Source: Halorarum salinum (GTDB lineage Archaea > Halobacteriota > Halobacteria > Halobacteriales > Haloferacaceae). From it: DNA of 64,000 bases. Within the stretch, counting starts at the first letter, position 1. Each line of letters begins with the position of its first letter. Made by a program: the position numbers and the translations under genes. Location of the stretch: the NCBI RefSeq assembly GCF_013402875.1, contig NZ_CP058580.1:1-64000 (forward strand). Reading direction: 5' to 3'. Below are positions 25,864 to 34,249 of this stretch, piece by piece. The notes below the pieces were generated by a model. That model was not told the origin of the DNA. It saw only the letters and a program-made list of their open reading frames with translations, and did no database searches.

Positions 25864-25944
25864 ATGACCATCGCAGACGCCAGTATCTACGGTTTCCCCG
25901 ACGGACGTGAACGAAACGGTGCCGGCCGCCACCGAACCAGATGA
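25864..25944 (+). CDS. Possible 26-residue leader ORF coupled to the ABC permease gene
   Basis: An ATG at 25864 opens a short frame (MTIADASIYGFPDG, then an arginine-rich end) whose TGA overlaps the permease ATG exactly as ATGA. It lies about 12 nt after the predicted transcription start. I recognise no family. It may be a leader peptide that couples translation to the permease, or chance. Coding cannot be proved from this sequence. Confidence 0.35.
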   Translation: MTIADASIYGFPDGRERNGAGRHRTR

Positions 25945-26846
25945 GCGTCGCGAACAGACTCCGGAACGTCGGCGACGGCGACTTCGGCGTCGTGGTCAGG
26001 CGGACCATGCGGAACCTGCTCCGCGAGCGGATCACGAAGGTCGCGTTCGTCTGCCTGCTCCTCGTCCTCCTCACCGGGCTCGTGGGGCCGGCGATCGCGC
26101 CGTACGACTACACGGAACAACAGCGGACCGACGACGGACAGCTGAACAGGTACGCCCAGCCGTCGCTCGACCACCCGCTCGGAACCAACGACCGCGGCGA
26201 GGACGTGCTCTCGCGGCTGCTCGTCGGGGCGCGGATGACGCTCATCACGGGGCTGCTGGCGGGGAGTCTCATGCTCACGATCGGCCTGTTCGTCGGCGTG
26301 ACGGCCGGCTACGTCGGCGGGCGGACCGAGAGCCTGCTGATGCGCTTCGTCGACTTCATCTACGGCATCCCGTTCATCCCGTTCGCCATCGTGCTCATCA
26401 CGTTCTTCGGGGCGGGCTTCTACACGACGATCGCCATCATCGGGCTGGTGCTGTGGCGGTTCATCGCGCGGGTCATCCGGTCGCAGGTGCTCCAGATCAA
26501 GCAGCGGCCGTACATCATGGCGGCGAAGGCGTCGGGCGCCAGCACGCCATGGATCATCCGCAAGCACATCCTACCAAACATCGCCAACATGGCCGCGCTG
26601 TTCTTCGCCATGGGCGTGGGGCTGGCCATCCTCGAACAGGCCGGCCTCTCGTTCATCGGCGTCACCGACCCGTTCACGCCGACGTGGGGGATCATGATCC
26701 GCAACGCCCACCAGTCCGGCCGGGTCGCCGAGGCGTGGTGGTGGTCGTTCCCGCCGGGGATCATGATCTCGCTGACCGTGCTGTCGCTGTACCTGCTCGG
26801 CCGGGGCTACGAGGGCGCCGGCGGGGAGGACGAGGTGGTGGTCTGA
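25941..26846 (+). CDS. dppC: Peptide/nickel-type ABC transporter permease (DppC-like)
   Basis: This 301-residue membrane protein begins with a cytoplasmic helix and TM1 (VAFVCLLLVLLTGLVGPAIAP), followed by an extracellular loop and HPLGTNDRGEDVLSRLLVGARMTL, which is characteristic of DppC/OppC. Four or five more hydrophobic spans follow. The EAA loop that contacts the ATPases is MAAKASGASTPWIIRKHILPN. It pairs with the DppB-like permease at 29024-30025. The gene order here, C-D-F-B-A, differs from the usual A-B-C-D-F. One base separates it from the ATPase gene downstream. The substrate is not predictable. Confidence 0.9.
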   Translation: MSVANRLRNVGDGDFGVVVRRTMRNLLRERITKVAFVCLLLVLLTGLVGPAIAPYDYTEQQRTDDGQLNRYAQPSLDHPLGTNDRGEDVLSRLLVGARMTLITGLLAGSLMLTIGLFVGVTAGYVGGRTESLLMRFVDFIYGIPFIPFAIVLITFFGAGFYTTIAIIGLVLWRFIARVIRSQVLQIKQRPYIMAAKASGASTPWIIRKHILPNIANMAALFFAMGVGLAILEQAGLSFIGVTDPFTPTWGIMIRNAHQSGRVAEAWWWSFPPGIMISLTVLSLYLLGRGYEGAGGEDEVVV

Positions 26847-26847
26847 G

Positions 26848-27891
26848 ATGACCGAACCGATACTGGAGTTCGACGGGGTCGACGTCGAGTACGAGACGCG
26901 CGGCGGCACCGCCGTCCACGCGGTCAACGACGCGACGTTCGCGATCGAGGAGGGCGACTACTTCGGGCTGGTCGGCGAGAGCGGCTGCGGGAAGAGCACC
27001 ATCGCCGACGCCGTCGTCGGCGGCCTCGACGAGAACGGCGCCGTGACCGGCGGGACGATCCGGTTCAAGGGGACGGAGATCCAGGACTACTCCGAGAAGC
27101 AGTTCAACAGGGAGATCCGCTGGAAGGAGATCTCGGTCATCCCCCAGTCGTCGATGAACAGCCTCGACCCGGTGATGAAGCTGAGCCAGCAGGCCGCCGA
27201 GATGGCGAAGTACCACACCGACCTCTCGAAGGCCGAGGCGGTGGACCGCCTCCGGGAGCTGTTCGACGTGGTGGGCCTGTCCGAGTCGCGCATCCACGAC
27301 TACCCCCACCAGTTCTCCGGCGGGATGCAACAGCGGGCCATCATCGCGTTCTCGCTGTTCCTCCGGCCCAGCCTCATCATCGCGGACGAGCCGACGACGG
27401 CGCTGGACGTCATCATGCAGGACCAGATCCTCGACCACATCAACGAGCTGAAGGACGACTGGGACATCAGCATGCTGCTGATCACCCACGACATCTCGGT
27501 CGTCTTCGAGAACTGCGACTCGATGGCGGTGATGCACGGCGGGCAGGTCGCCGAGGCGGGCGACGTCGTGGAGCTGTTCGACCGACCGCGCCACCCGTAC
27601 GCAATCCTGCTCCAGAAGGCGTTCCCCGACGTTCGCTACCCCGACCGCGAACTGGCCGTCATCGACGGCCACCCGCCACAGCTCCGGGAGAAGCCGGACT
27701 TCTGCACGTTCGCGGACCGGTGCCCGTGGTCGACCGCGGAGTGCTACGACGGCGCCCCCGACCCCCGACCGGTCGAGGGCGACGACGACCACCTGGCGTG
27801 GTGTGTCAGGGCCGACGAGATGGAGGAACTGGCCGCCGAACACCTGCGGAAGCCGCCCGAGGAGACGAGCATCCTGAAGGGGGGACGATGA
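26848..27891 (+). CDS. dppD: Peptide/nickel-type ABC transporter ATPase (DppD-like)
   Basis: This 347-residue protein has a Walker A motif GESGCGKST at about 45-53, a QxxxS-containing segment with PQSSMNSLDPV, signature FSGGMQQR, Walker B LIIADEPTTALD and switch histidine ITHD. The C-terminus has the oligopeptide-transporter extension with a cysteine-containing motif (DFCTFADRCPW... WCVRADE), typical of DppD/OppD and sometimes bound to Fe-S. Its stop overlaps the start of the second ATPase (ATGA). The two ATPases would form a heterodimer that powers import. Confidence 0.93.
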   Translation: MTEPILEFDGVDVEYETRGGTAVHAVNDATFAIEEGDYFGLVGESGCGKSTIADAVVGGLDENGAVTGGTIRFKGTEIQDYSEKQFNREIRWKEISVIPQSSMNSLDPVMKLSQQAAEMAKYHTDLSKAEAVDRLRELFDVVGLSESRIHDYPHQFSGGMQQRAIIAFSLFLRPSLIIADEPTTALDVIMQDQILDHINELKDDWDISMLLITHDISVVFENCDSMAVMHGGQVAEAGDVVELFDRPRHPYAILLQKAFPDVRYPDRELAVIDGHPPQLREKPDFCTFADRCPWSTAECYDGAPDPRPVEGDDDHLAWCVRADEMEELAAEHLRKPPEETSILKGGR

Positions 27892-29027
27892 GCGACGACG
27901 CGCCGGTCCTGGAACTCCGCGGGCTCGAGAAGCACTTCGACACCTCGACCGGCCTGGTCGACGTCGTCAGAACCCGGCTCGCCGGGGGGGACCCGTCGTA
28001 CGTGAAGGCCGTCGACGGCGTGGACATGCAGTTACGGGAGAACCAGGTCCAGGGCGTCATCGGCGAGTCGGGCTGCGGGAAGACGACGCTGCTCCGGACG
28101 CTCATCGGGCTCTACGAGCCCACGGACGGCGAACTGCTGTTCCACGGCCGGCCGACCTCGGAGTTCACGAAAGAGGAGTGGACGGAGTTCCGCCGCCAGG
28201 TCGGCATCGTCTTCCAGGACCCGTTCAACTCGCTGGACCCGAAGTTCAGCGTCCGCCGGACGCTCGCGGAACCGCTCGAGATCCACGGGATCGACTACGA
28301 CCTGGCTCGGATCGAGGAGATGCTGGAGTCGGTCGGGCTGACTCCGGCCGGGAAGTACGTCGGCCGGTTCCCGAACCAGCTCTCCGGGGGCGAGAAACAG
28401 CGCGTGGCCATCGCCCGCGGGCTCATCACCGAGCCGGACGTCGTCCTGGCCGACGAGCCGGCGTCGATGCTGGACGTCTCGACCCAGGCGGAGATCCTGA
28501 ACCTGCTGAACCGGCTCACCGACGAGTTCGGCGTCTCGATGGTGTACATCTCCCATGACCTCTCGACGGTGTCGTACATCTGCGACCGGATCAACGTGAT
28601 GTACCTCGGCCGGGTCGTCGAGGAGGCGCCGACGCGACGCCTGCTGGCCGAGCCGAAACATCCCTACACGCGAGCGCTCATCCAGTCCATCCCCATCCCG
28701 GACCCGCACTACGAGCGCGAGCGGGCGGTCATCGGGGGCGAACCCGGCGACCCGATCAACATGCCGACGGGCTGTCGGTTCAAGAACCGTTGCCCCGAGC
28801 GGATGGACGTGTGCGACCACACGCCGTACGACGTCTCGACGGAGGGAGACGAGGACCGGACGGTGGCGTGTCACCTGTACTACGACCACCCGACCGACGG
28901 GACCGACGCGTCGGCGTCGGCGGACGGGACGGCTGCGGACGGCGGAACGACGCCCGCCGGGGGCGGACCCCCGGCGGGCGACCACTCACCGGCCGTGTCC
29001 GGAACCACCGGAGGTGGGTCAGAATGA
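27888..29027 (+). CDS. dppF: Peptide/nickel-type ABC transporter ATPase (DppF-like)
   Basis: This 379-residue protein has Walker A GESGCGKTT, the FQDPFNSLDP segment, signature LSGGEKQR, Walker B VLADEPASMLD and switch YISHD. It then has the DppF-type C-terminal extension GCRFKNRCPERMDVCDHTPY with spaced cysteines. The last roughly 40 residues are a Gly/Ala/Ser/Asp-rich low-complexity tail, unusual for the family. The ATG at 27888 overlaps the preceding stop. The start codon of the next permease overlaps its TGA, and a GGAGGTG site inside its last codons would serve that permease. Confidence 0.93.
   Translation: MSDDAPVLELRGLEKHFDTSTGLVDVVRTRLAGGDPSYVKAVDGVDMQLRENQVQGVIGESGCGKTTLLRTLIGLYEPTDGELLFHGRPTSEFTKEEWTEFRRQVGIVFQDPFNSLDPKFSVRRTLAEPLEIHGIDYDLARIEEMLESVGLTPAGKYVGRFPNQLSGGEKQRVAIARGLITEPDVVLADEPASMLDVSTQAEILNLLNRLTDEFGVSMVYISHDLSTVSYICDRINVMYLGRVVEEAPTRRLLAEPKHPYTRALIQSIPIPDPHYERERAVIGGEPGDPINMPTGCRFKNRCPERMDVCDHTPYDVSTEGDEDRTVACHLYYDHPTDGTDASASADGTAADGGTTPAGGGPPAGDHSPAVSGTTGGGSE
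29010..29016 (+). promoter_or_regulatory. Shine-Dalgarno site for the DppB-like permease
   Basis: GGAGGTG lies 7 nt before the ATG at 29024, inside the end of the ATPase gene. It supports re-initiation on a polycistronic mRNA. Confidence 0.6.
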
Positions 29028-30025
29028 GCCGACTCCGTTACTTCGCCCGGCGCACGGTCATCACGGCCGTGCTCATCTTCCTCGTGGCGTCGGCGCTGTT
29101 CGTGTTCTTCCGGCTGATGCCGGGCGACTACTCGTCGCTGCTCGTCCAGCAGGGGATGACCGCCGAACAGGTCGCTCGCCAGGAGGCGAAGTGGGGGCTG
29201 AACGAACCGTTCCACCAGCAGTACATCAACTACGTAACCAACTTGTTGACGGCCGACGCCGGCGTGTCGTTCCGGCACGGCACCCCCGTCTGGGCGCTCG
29301 TGAAGCCGCGCATCATCAACTCCGCCATCCTCGTGTTCCCGGCGATCACGGCGACGTACGTGATCGGGAGCCTGCTCGGCGCCGTCATCGGCCGCTACCG
29401 CGGGGGGCTCTTCGAGAAGTCCAGCATCGTCACCGTCTCGGCGTTCCACTCGATCCCGGACTTCTTCCTCGGCATCCTGCTGATCGCGGCGTTCTCCTCG
29501 ACGCTGGGCATCTTCCCCACCTCGGGGATGCTCTCGACCCAGACGTCGATCATGATCCAGGACGAACCGTTCTGGCACCGGTTCCTCCTGAAGGAGTTCT
29601 GGATGCACTACGCGCTGCCGTTCGCGACCATCACGCTGTACTTCATGCAGTACCCGGCGCTCATCATGCGCAACAGCGTCGTCGAGGTGAGCGACCAGGA
29701 GTTCCTCCACTACCACCGCCTGAAGGGGCTCCCGCGCGGGAAGCTGCTCCGAAAGCTGATGCGGCACGCGTCGCTTCCCGTCGTGACGCTGTACCCCATC
29801 TCGCTGGCGACCTCGATCAGCGGGCTCGTCCTCATCGAGATCGTGTTCAACTGGCCCGGCATCGGGCGCCTGCTCGTGGACTCCGTGCTGGCCCGCGACT
29901 TCCCGGTCATCCAGTTCGTGTTCCTCGTGGCGGCCGTCTGGGTCATCCTCGGGAACTTCGCCGTGGACCTGCTCTACGGCGTCATCGACCCCCGCGTCTC
30001 CGTCGCCGGCGACGAGGGGGAGTAA
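29024..30025 (+). CDS. dppB: Peptide/nickel-type ABC transporter permease (DppB-like)
   Basis: This 333-residue membrane protein has a first TM (TVITAVLIFLVASALFVFFRLMPGDY) carrying the DppB hallmark after which RLMPGD occurs. The EAA loop is HYHRLKGLPRGKLLRKLMRHASLP, and the C-terminus ends with LLYGVIDPRV, as in family members. About six TM segments are visible. It partners the DppC-like protein encoded at the start of the operon, while the two ATPases lie between them. The binding protein follows after 176 nt with its own promoter. Confidence 0.92.
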   Translation: MSRLRYFARRTVITAVLIFLVASALFVFFRLMPGDYSSLLVQQGMTAEQVARQEAKWGLNEPFHQQYINYVTNLLTADAGVSFRHGTPVWALVKPRIINSAILVFPAITATYVIGSLLGAVIGRYRGGLFEKSSIVTVSAFHSIPDFFLGILLIAAFSSTLGIFPTSGMLSTQTSIMIQDEPFWHRFLLKEFWMHYALPFATITLYFMQYPALIMRNSVVEVSDQEFLHYHRLKGLPRGKLLRKLMRHASLPVVTLYPISLATSISGLVLIEIVFNWPGIGRLLVDSVLARDFPVIQFVFLVAAVWVILGNFAVDLLYGVIDPRVSVAGDEGE

Positions 30026-30171
30026 CGGGCCTCCACGTCGGACCGGCCCACGCCGGACCGCACCTCGTCGCCCCGGGACGTCGCCGACCGCCTCGAACCG
30101 CGTTCGATGGGCTGCGTACCGACGGGCTCATCGCTGGATAGACGGCCTCAGCCCCTTCCTTTCACCGAAAG

Positions 30172-30179
30172 CCTTTTCG
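30172..30179 (+). promoter_or_regulatory. Promoter of the binding-protein gene
   Basis: CCTTTTCG lies about 27 nt before the ATG at 30202 in a 176-nt gap. The abundant binding protein could therefore be transcribed apart from the transporter genes. Confidence 0.45.
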
Positions 30180-30201
30180 TTACCGGTGGGAACAGTGGGG
30201 T

Positions 30202-32016
30202 ATGCCATCAAGTGGCAGAGAGAGCGGCGACCGTCGGGTCGACCGGCGGCGAGTGTTACAGACGATCGGCGTGGCGTCCGCCGCGGCCCTCGCGGGGTGT
30301 GGCGGCGGCGGCGGGAACGGCGACGGAAACGGGGGCGACGACACCGACACCCCCGGCGGCGCGGCGGACCTCGGCGAGCGCGTGCCCACGCTCACGTTCC
30401 AGTACTGGTCCGACCAGGGGCCGCCGACGGTGCTGTTCGAGGAGACGATCTCGAACGTCCAGGCCCGCACCGGCGAGATGGGGTTCGACATCGAGACGAT
30501 GCCGATGACGACGGCGGAGGGGCTCGATTCGGTGGCCAACGACAACCGTGATTTCCACATCGCAGTGAACAGCCACGGGCCGTCGCCGGGTCGACTCGAC
30601 CCGAACGAGCTGTTGACCAACTACAGCATCGACTTCGCGGGCGCCGACGGCAACTACAACCCCGCGAACTACGCGAGCTGTGAGTTCTCCGACCCCGCCG
30701 CGCGGCAGGCGACGGTGGGCGACCCCGACGAGCGGCGTCAGGTGGTCGGCGAGGCCATGAGCGTCTTCTCGGAGGACCTCGCGTTCATCCCGACGATCGA
30801 GCGGCCGACGACAGCGGCCATCAACACCGACCAGATCCAGTCGATCGAGGCCGGCGCGGCGGGGCTGACGGACACACACTGGGCGGCGCTCGTCGAAGCC
30901 GGCGTGAGCGCGCAGAGCGGCACCGACGCGGTCGTCGCGAACCTGCCGTCCGAGCACCTGACGAGCAGCTTCTACCCGACCGTCGCCGACGGCGACTCGA
31001 TGGGGCTGTACACGAGCCTGACCCACTCGCCCCTGCTCATGTACGACTCCAACTACGAGCTAACCCCCGTCCTCGCGGAGGACTGGGAGACGTCCGACGA
31101 CGGGACGTCCACGACGTTCAACCTCCGTCAGGCGACCTTCCACAACGGCGACCCGGTGACGCCTGAGGACGTCAAGTGGACGTACGAGTTCCTGAGCGAG
31201 CAGTACCACGCGGGTAACTACCAGTGGACCAACCTCCCGGAGGACCTCACCGTCGAGATCGTCGACGATAGCACGGTCAGCTTCAACACGGAGAACCCGG
31301 CGCCGACGCTGTTGACCGCGAGCCTCTCGATCTACGGCGTCCTGCCGCGGGACCCGTACGTGAACGCCGGCATCGAGGACAGCCCGACCGACTTCGAGGA
31401 CCCGATGATCGGCGCGGGGCCCTACCGGATCACCGCGTACAACAACCAGCAGAACATGCAGCTCGAACCGCACGACGGCCACCCGGTCTACAGCCCGGAC
31501 ACCCAGATCCTGCTGCAGCTGTACGACAGCACGGACGGCGTGACGCGGGCGTTCCAGAACGGGGAACTCAACGTCGCGGTGGCGATCCACCCCGAGGCCG
31601 GCCAGCAGCTCCAGGACAACATGGGCGGGAACGTCCAGATCATCTCGGGCGTGGCCCACCTCCCGTTCGGGATCATGCCCCAGCAGTCGTTCGCGCCGGG
31701 GATGTTCCCCGAGTTCCGACAGGCGCTCTCGCACATGGTCGACCGGCAGAACCTCAACGAGACGTACGCGTTCGGGGAGTCGCAGGTCGTCACCCACGCG
31801 ACGTTCAACTCTCAGGAACACCCCTGGTACAACGAGGAGGTCCTCACACAGATCGCCGGCGAGAGCGCCGACGTCGAGCAGGCGAAGCAGGTGCTCGAGG
31901 ACGCAGGCTGGGGCTGGGACGACGCCGGCAACCTCCACTACCCCCAGGACGCCAGCATGGAGGCCTGGCCGCAGGGGGAGGAGCCGAGCCCCGACGACTT
32001 CCCCTGCCTCGGCTGA
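30202..32016 (+). CDS. dppA: Family 5 extracellular solute-binding lipoprotein (DppA-like), apparently circularly permuted
   Basis: This 604-residue protein has a Tat-type signal (RRVDRRRVLQ) ending in lipobox ALAGC with Cys33, and a Gly/Asp-rich linker to about residue 55. Residues 61-235 look like the C-terminal part of ordinary DppA proteins: MGFDIETMPMTTAEG, DFHIAVNSHG, and DERRQVVGEAMSVFSEDLAFIPTIE. Residues 241-583 look like the N-terminal and middle parts: LTPVLAEDWETSDDGTSTTFNLR, ATFHNGDPVTPEDVKWTYEF, IGAGPYRI, ALSHMVDRQNL. The protein stops at EQAKQVLEDAGW, just where a normal family member would continue into the segment found here at the N-terminus. This is read from known family order, without alignment. 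Function should be substrate capture for the DppBCDF-like importer. Confidence 0.85.
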   Translation: MPSSGRESGDRRVDRRRVLQTIGVASAAALAGCGGGGGNGDGNGGDDTDTPGGAADLGERVPTLTFQYWSDQGPPTVLFEETISNVQARTGEMGFDIETMPMTTAEGLDSVANDNRDFHIAVNSHGPSPGRLDPNELLTNYSIDFAGADGNYNPANYASCEFSDPAARQATVGDPDERRQVVGEAMSVFSEDLAFIPTIERPTTAAINTDQIQSIEAGAAGLTDTHWAALVEAGVSAQSGTDAVVANLPSEHLTSSFYPTVADGDSMGLYTSLTHSPLLMYDSNYELTPVLAEDWETSDDGTSTTFNLRQATFHNGDPVTPEDVKWTYEFLSEQYHAGNYQWTNLPEDLTVEIVDDSTVSFNTENPAPTLLTASLSIYGVLPRDPYVNAGIEDSPTDFEDPMIGAGPYRITAYNNQQNMQLEPHDGHPVYSPDTQILLQLYDSTDGVTRAFQNGELNVAVAIHPEAGQQLQDNMGGNVQIISGVAHLPFGIMPQQSFAPGMFPEFRQALSHMVDRQNLNETYAFGESQVVTHATFNSQEHPWYNEEVLTQIAGESADVEQAKQVLEDAGWGWDDAGNLHYPQDASMEAWPQGEEPSPDDFPCLG

Positions 32017-32372
32017 GCGGGCCTTCGGGACGGGAACGGCACCCGGTCGTCGCGACGGGATCGGCCCGACTCCCGCCGCTAGCCGCCCGCCTGCTACCGG
32101 TCACACGGGAAGGCGGCTGTCGGGAACCGCTCGACTGCGGGCCCACACGACCCTCGCTCGCGCGGTGAACCGCCTCGGGCGCGGAGGGGGCTGCGAGGGG
32201 GCATTTGATATAGCGACATGAGATTCATCCGTCGGAGATTGGCCGTGAACGGCGGTGTCGGGTCCCAACGAGGCCGATATCGGCCGTTCGCGCCACCGCG
32301 CCAGTTCACCCGGTTGTAATCGAATACAACCAAGTGGTTATTTGTGGGTCGCCGCCCTCGGGGGAGCACGAC
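32017..32372. promoter_or_regulatory. Intergenic region between the binding protein and the recombinase gene
   Basis: No gene is credible in these 356 nt. An AT-rich element TTTGATATAG (about 32203-32212) could be a promoter with no evident gene. A near-perfect palindrome at 32312-32331 and a TATA-like GGTTATTT (32336-32343) form the recombinase promoter region. Confidence 0.5.
32312..32331. promoter_or_regulatory. Palindromic operator candidate overlapping the recombinase promoter
   Basis: GGTTGTAATCGAATACAACC pairs at nine of ten positions around its centre. It ends five bases before the TATA-like box at 32336-32343, so a bound protein would block or recruit TFB. The ATG lies 41 nt downstream of it. 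Confidence 0.55.
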
Positions 32373-33545
32373 ATGGCCACCTCGGACACGAACGGCCCGG
32401 ACCAGGGGGAACCCGCCATCCGGCGGCTGGTCGACGACTTCCTCGCCTCGAAGGAGGAGCGGGGCTCGGGGGCCTACGCCGCGAGCGCGGCCTCGGTGCT
32501 CGATCGGTTCGTCGACTGGCTGGGGGCACGCGACCGGACCCTCGCGGACCTGGACGACGACCGCCGCGGCCCGCAGGTCATGCGCGCGTACGCGAAGCAC
32601 CTCCGTCGCCGGGCGACCGCCGAGGACGGCATCTCCGCGTCGACGGCCAACACCTACTACGCGTACGTGTCGGGCTGTCTCGGGTACGGGGTGCGGGACG
32701 TGGCGCTCTCGCGCAACCCCGCGCGGACCGAGGCGGCGCGCGAGGAGCTCCCGGCCATCGAGGGAAAACGCTCGGACCAGCAGTTCTGGTCCCGAGAGCA
32801 GCGCGAATCGCTCCTCGATCACGCCCGGGCGCGCGCCGGTGACGCCATAGTGGCCGAACCGTTCGAGGCGTACGCGGAGACGCGGGACCACGCGCTCGTG
32901 GCCGTGCTCGCGTTCGCGGGCGTCAGGGGTGCCGAAGTGCTCCGCCACCGGAAGGACGACCGCCGGGGGAGGGACGGCCTCCGGTGGTCCCGCGTGGACC
33001 TCGAAGCCGGCACGATGGAGGTGCTCGGCAAGTCGAAGACCGAGGGGAAGCGGTGGCAGCACGCCTCCCTGCCGGGCCCGGCGCGGGAGGCGCTCGGGAC
33101 GCTCTACCGGGTCCAGCGCCCGCCCGTCGACGACTGGCCGGTGTTCGAGTCGAGCCACGCCCCCTCGCTGTGGGCTCGCGCGCGCGAGGAACTGGAAGGT
33201 CGCGGCGAGTCGGTGGAGACGCTGGTGGCGGCACGCGGTGACGTCCGCGAACTGCTCCGGGCCGAGCGCGTCGCCCCGCCCGCGCTCACGACCGACGGCG
33301 GGCGATCCGTCCTCCGCAGGCTCACGGGGGGGGCGGACGTCGACCCCCCGGACGGCGCCGACTACCTCGAGCCGCACGGCGCCCGTCGGGGCATCGGCGA
33401 GGAGCTCTACCGGATCGACCGGGGGCTCGCACAGGACCTGCTCCGCCACGAGGAACTGTCGACGACGCGGGACCACTACCAGCACATCGACGCGGCCGAG
33501 CGCACGCGCGAGATCGACGCCGAACTGGAACGGATCGGGGAGTAA
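32373..33545 (+). CDS. Tyrosine recombinase / integrase (XerC/D-like)
   Basis: This 390-residue protein has an N-terminal SAM-like core-binding domain (AIRRLVDDFLASKEERGSG, STANTYYAYVSGCLGYG) and a catalytic domain. Candidate active-site residues are Arg in FAGVRGAEVLR, Lys in GKSKTEGKR, the HxxR motif in EPHGARRG, His in LRHEELS and the nucleophile Tyr in TRDHYQHID. All six positions look present, so it should be active. The ATG at 32373 is favoured by the TATA-like box about 33 nt upstream. It stands alone, with no visible att repeats or tRNA gene beside it, so it may act in chromosome maintenance or be left from an element. Confidence 0.85.
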   Translation: MATSDTNGPDQGEPAIRRLVDDFLASKEERGSGAYAASAASVLDRFVDWLGARDRTLADLDDDRRGPQVMRAYAKHLRRRATAEDGISASTANTYYAYVSGCLGYGVRDVALSRNPARTEAAREELPAIEGKRSDQQFWSREQRESLLDHARARAGDAIVAEPFEAYAETRDHALVAVLAFAGVRGAEVLRHRKDDRRGRDGLRWSRVDLEAGTMEVLGKSKTEGKRWQHASLPGPAREALGTLYRVQRPPVDDWPVFESSHAPSLWARAREELEGRGESVETLVAARGDVRELLRAERVAPPALTTDGGRSVLRRLTGGADVDPPDGADYLEPHGARRGIGEELYRIDRGLAQDLLRHEELSTTRDHYQHIDAAERTREIDAELERIGE

Positions 33546-33652
33546 AGCGGATCAAGGGGGAGGCGGAGCCGACCGGGTCGCTACCCGTCGGGCGACTCCT
33601 CGGTCCGCCGTCCGACGGTCACGGACGCGTCGGTCCCGGGACGGCCGCCCCG

Positions 33653-34249
33653 TCAGGTGTCGAGGCTCGTGTCCCGGAACCGTTCCCCGTCCTCGTCGCG
33701 CAACATCACCCCGGCGTTGGGGTGCTGGTCGGCGTCCTCGACGAGTTCCCCGCTCTTCCGCAGGTCCTGGAGCCGTGCTCGCGCCTCCTCGCGACTGATC
33801 CGGCCGACGACGGCGACGACGTCGACCAGCAACTGCTCGGGGACCCCCGGTCCGGCGCCGCCGCGGGCGACGTCGTCCACGGCCCCGTCGGCGTCCCCCT
33901 GCAGGAACTCGACGTACTCCTGGACGTCGGTCGAGCCGCCGAATCGCTCGTGCCACTCCGCCGGGAACAGGCTGATCCGATCGTCCTCCAGCCGATAGAG
34001 GTGGCCGTCGCCCGCCCACGTCTCGCTGTCCGTGAGGCTGTCGTCCAGTTCCTCGAGGAACGTGTCGAGGTCGACGCTCGCCTCGGGATCGGTTTCGAGC
34101 GCCTCCGCGTACGCCTCGACCGTCCCGCGCGGGACGCCCGGGCGGTCGTCGTCGTGGCTCCGCTCCACGAGCGAGACGACGTCCTCGATCAGCATCGTCC
34201 GGCCGCCGTGGCGGATCTCCTCCAGGACGTTCGCGTCGAGTTCGACCAT
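33653..34249 (-). CDS. Hypothetical acidic protein (198 aa)
   Basis: This 198-residue protein is highly acidic and mostly helical in the first half (LIEDVVSLVERSHDDDRPG, VEAYAEALETDPEASVDLDTFLEELD). In the second half PEQLLVDVVAVVGRISREEARARLQDLRKSGELV could form a winged-helix-like unit. No cysteines, signal peptide or membrane span are seen. It is convergent with the recombinase gene, and a minus-strand TATA-like CGTTTATTGA (34271-34280) lies about 27 nt before the ATG. I do not recognise a family. A DNA-binding role is only a suggestion. Confidence 0.65.
   Translation of the reverse strand: MVELDANVLEEIRHGGRTMLIEDVVSLVERSHDDDRPGVPRGTVEAYAEALETDPEASVDLDTFLEELDDSLTDSETWAGDGHLYRLEDDRISLFPAEWHERFGGSTDVQEYVEFLQGDADGAVDDVARGGAGPGVPEQLLVDVVAVVGRISREEARARLQDLRKSGELVEDADQHPNAGVMLRDEDGERFRDTSLDT

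Noticed and set aside
32373-33545. Prophage or integrative element marked by the tyrosine recombinase
   Set aside because: No phage genes, tRNA gene or direct repeats of attachment-site type are visible around it.
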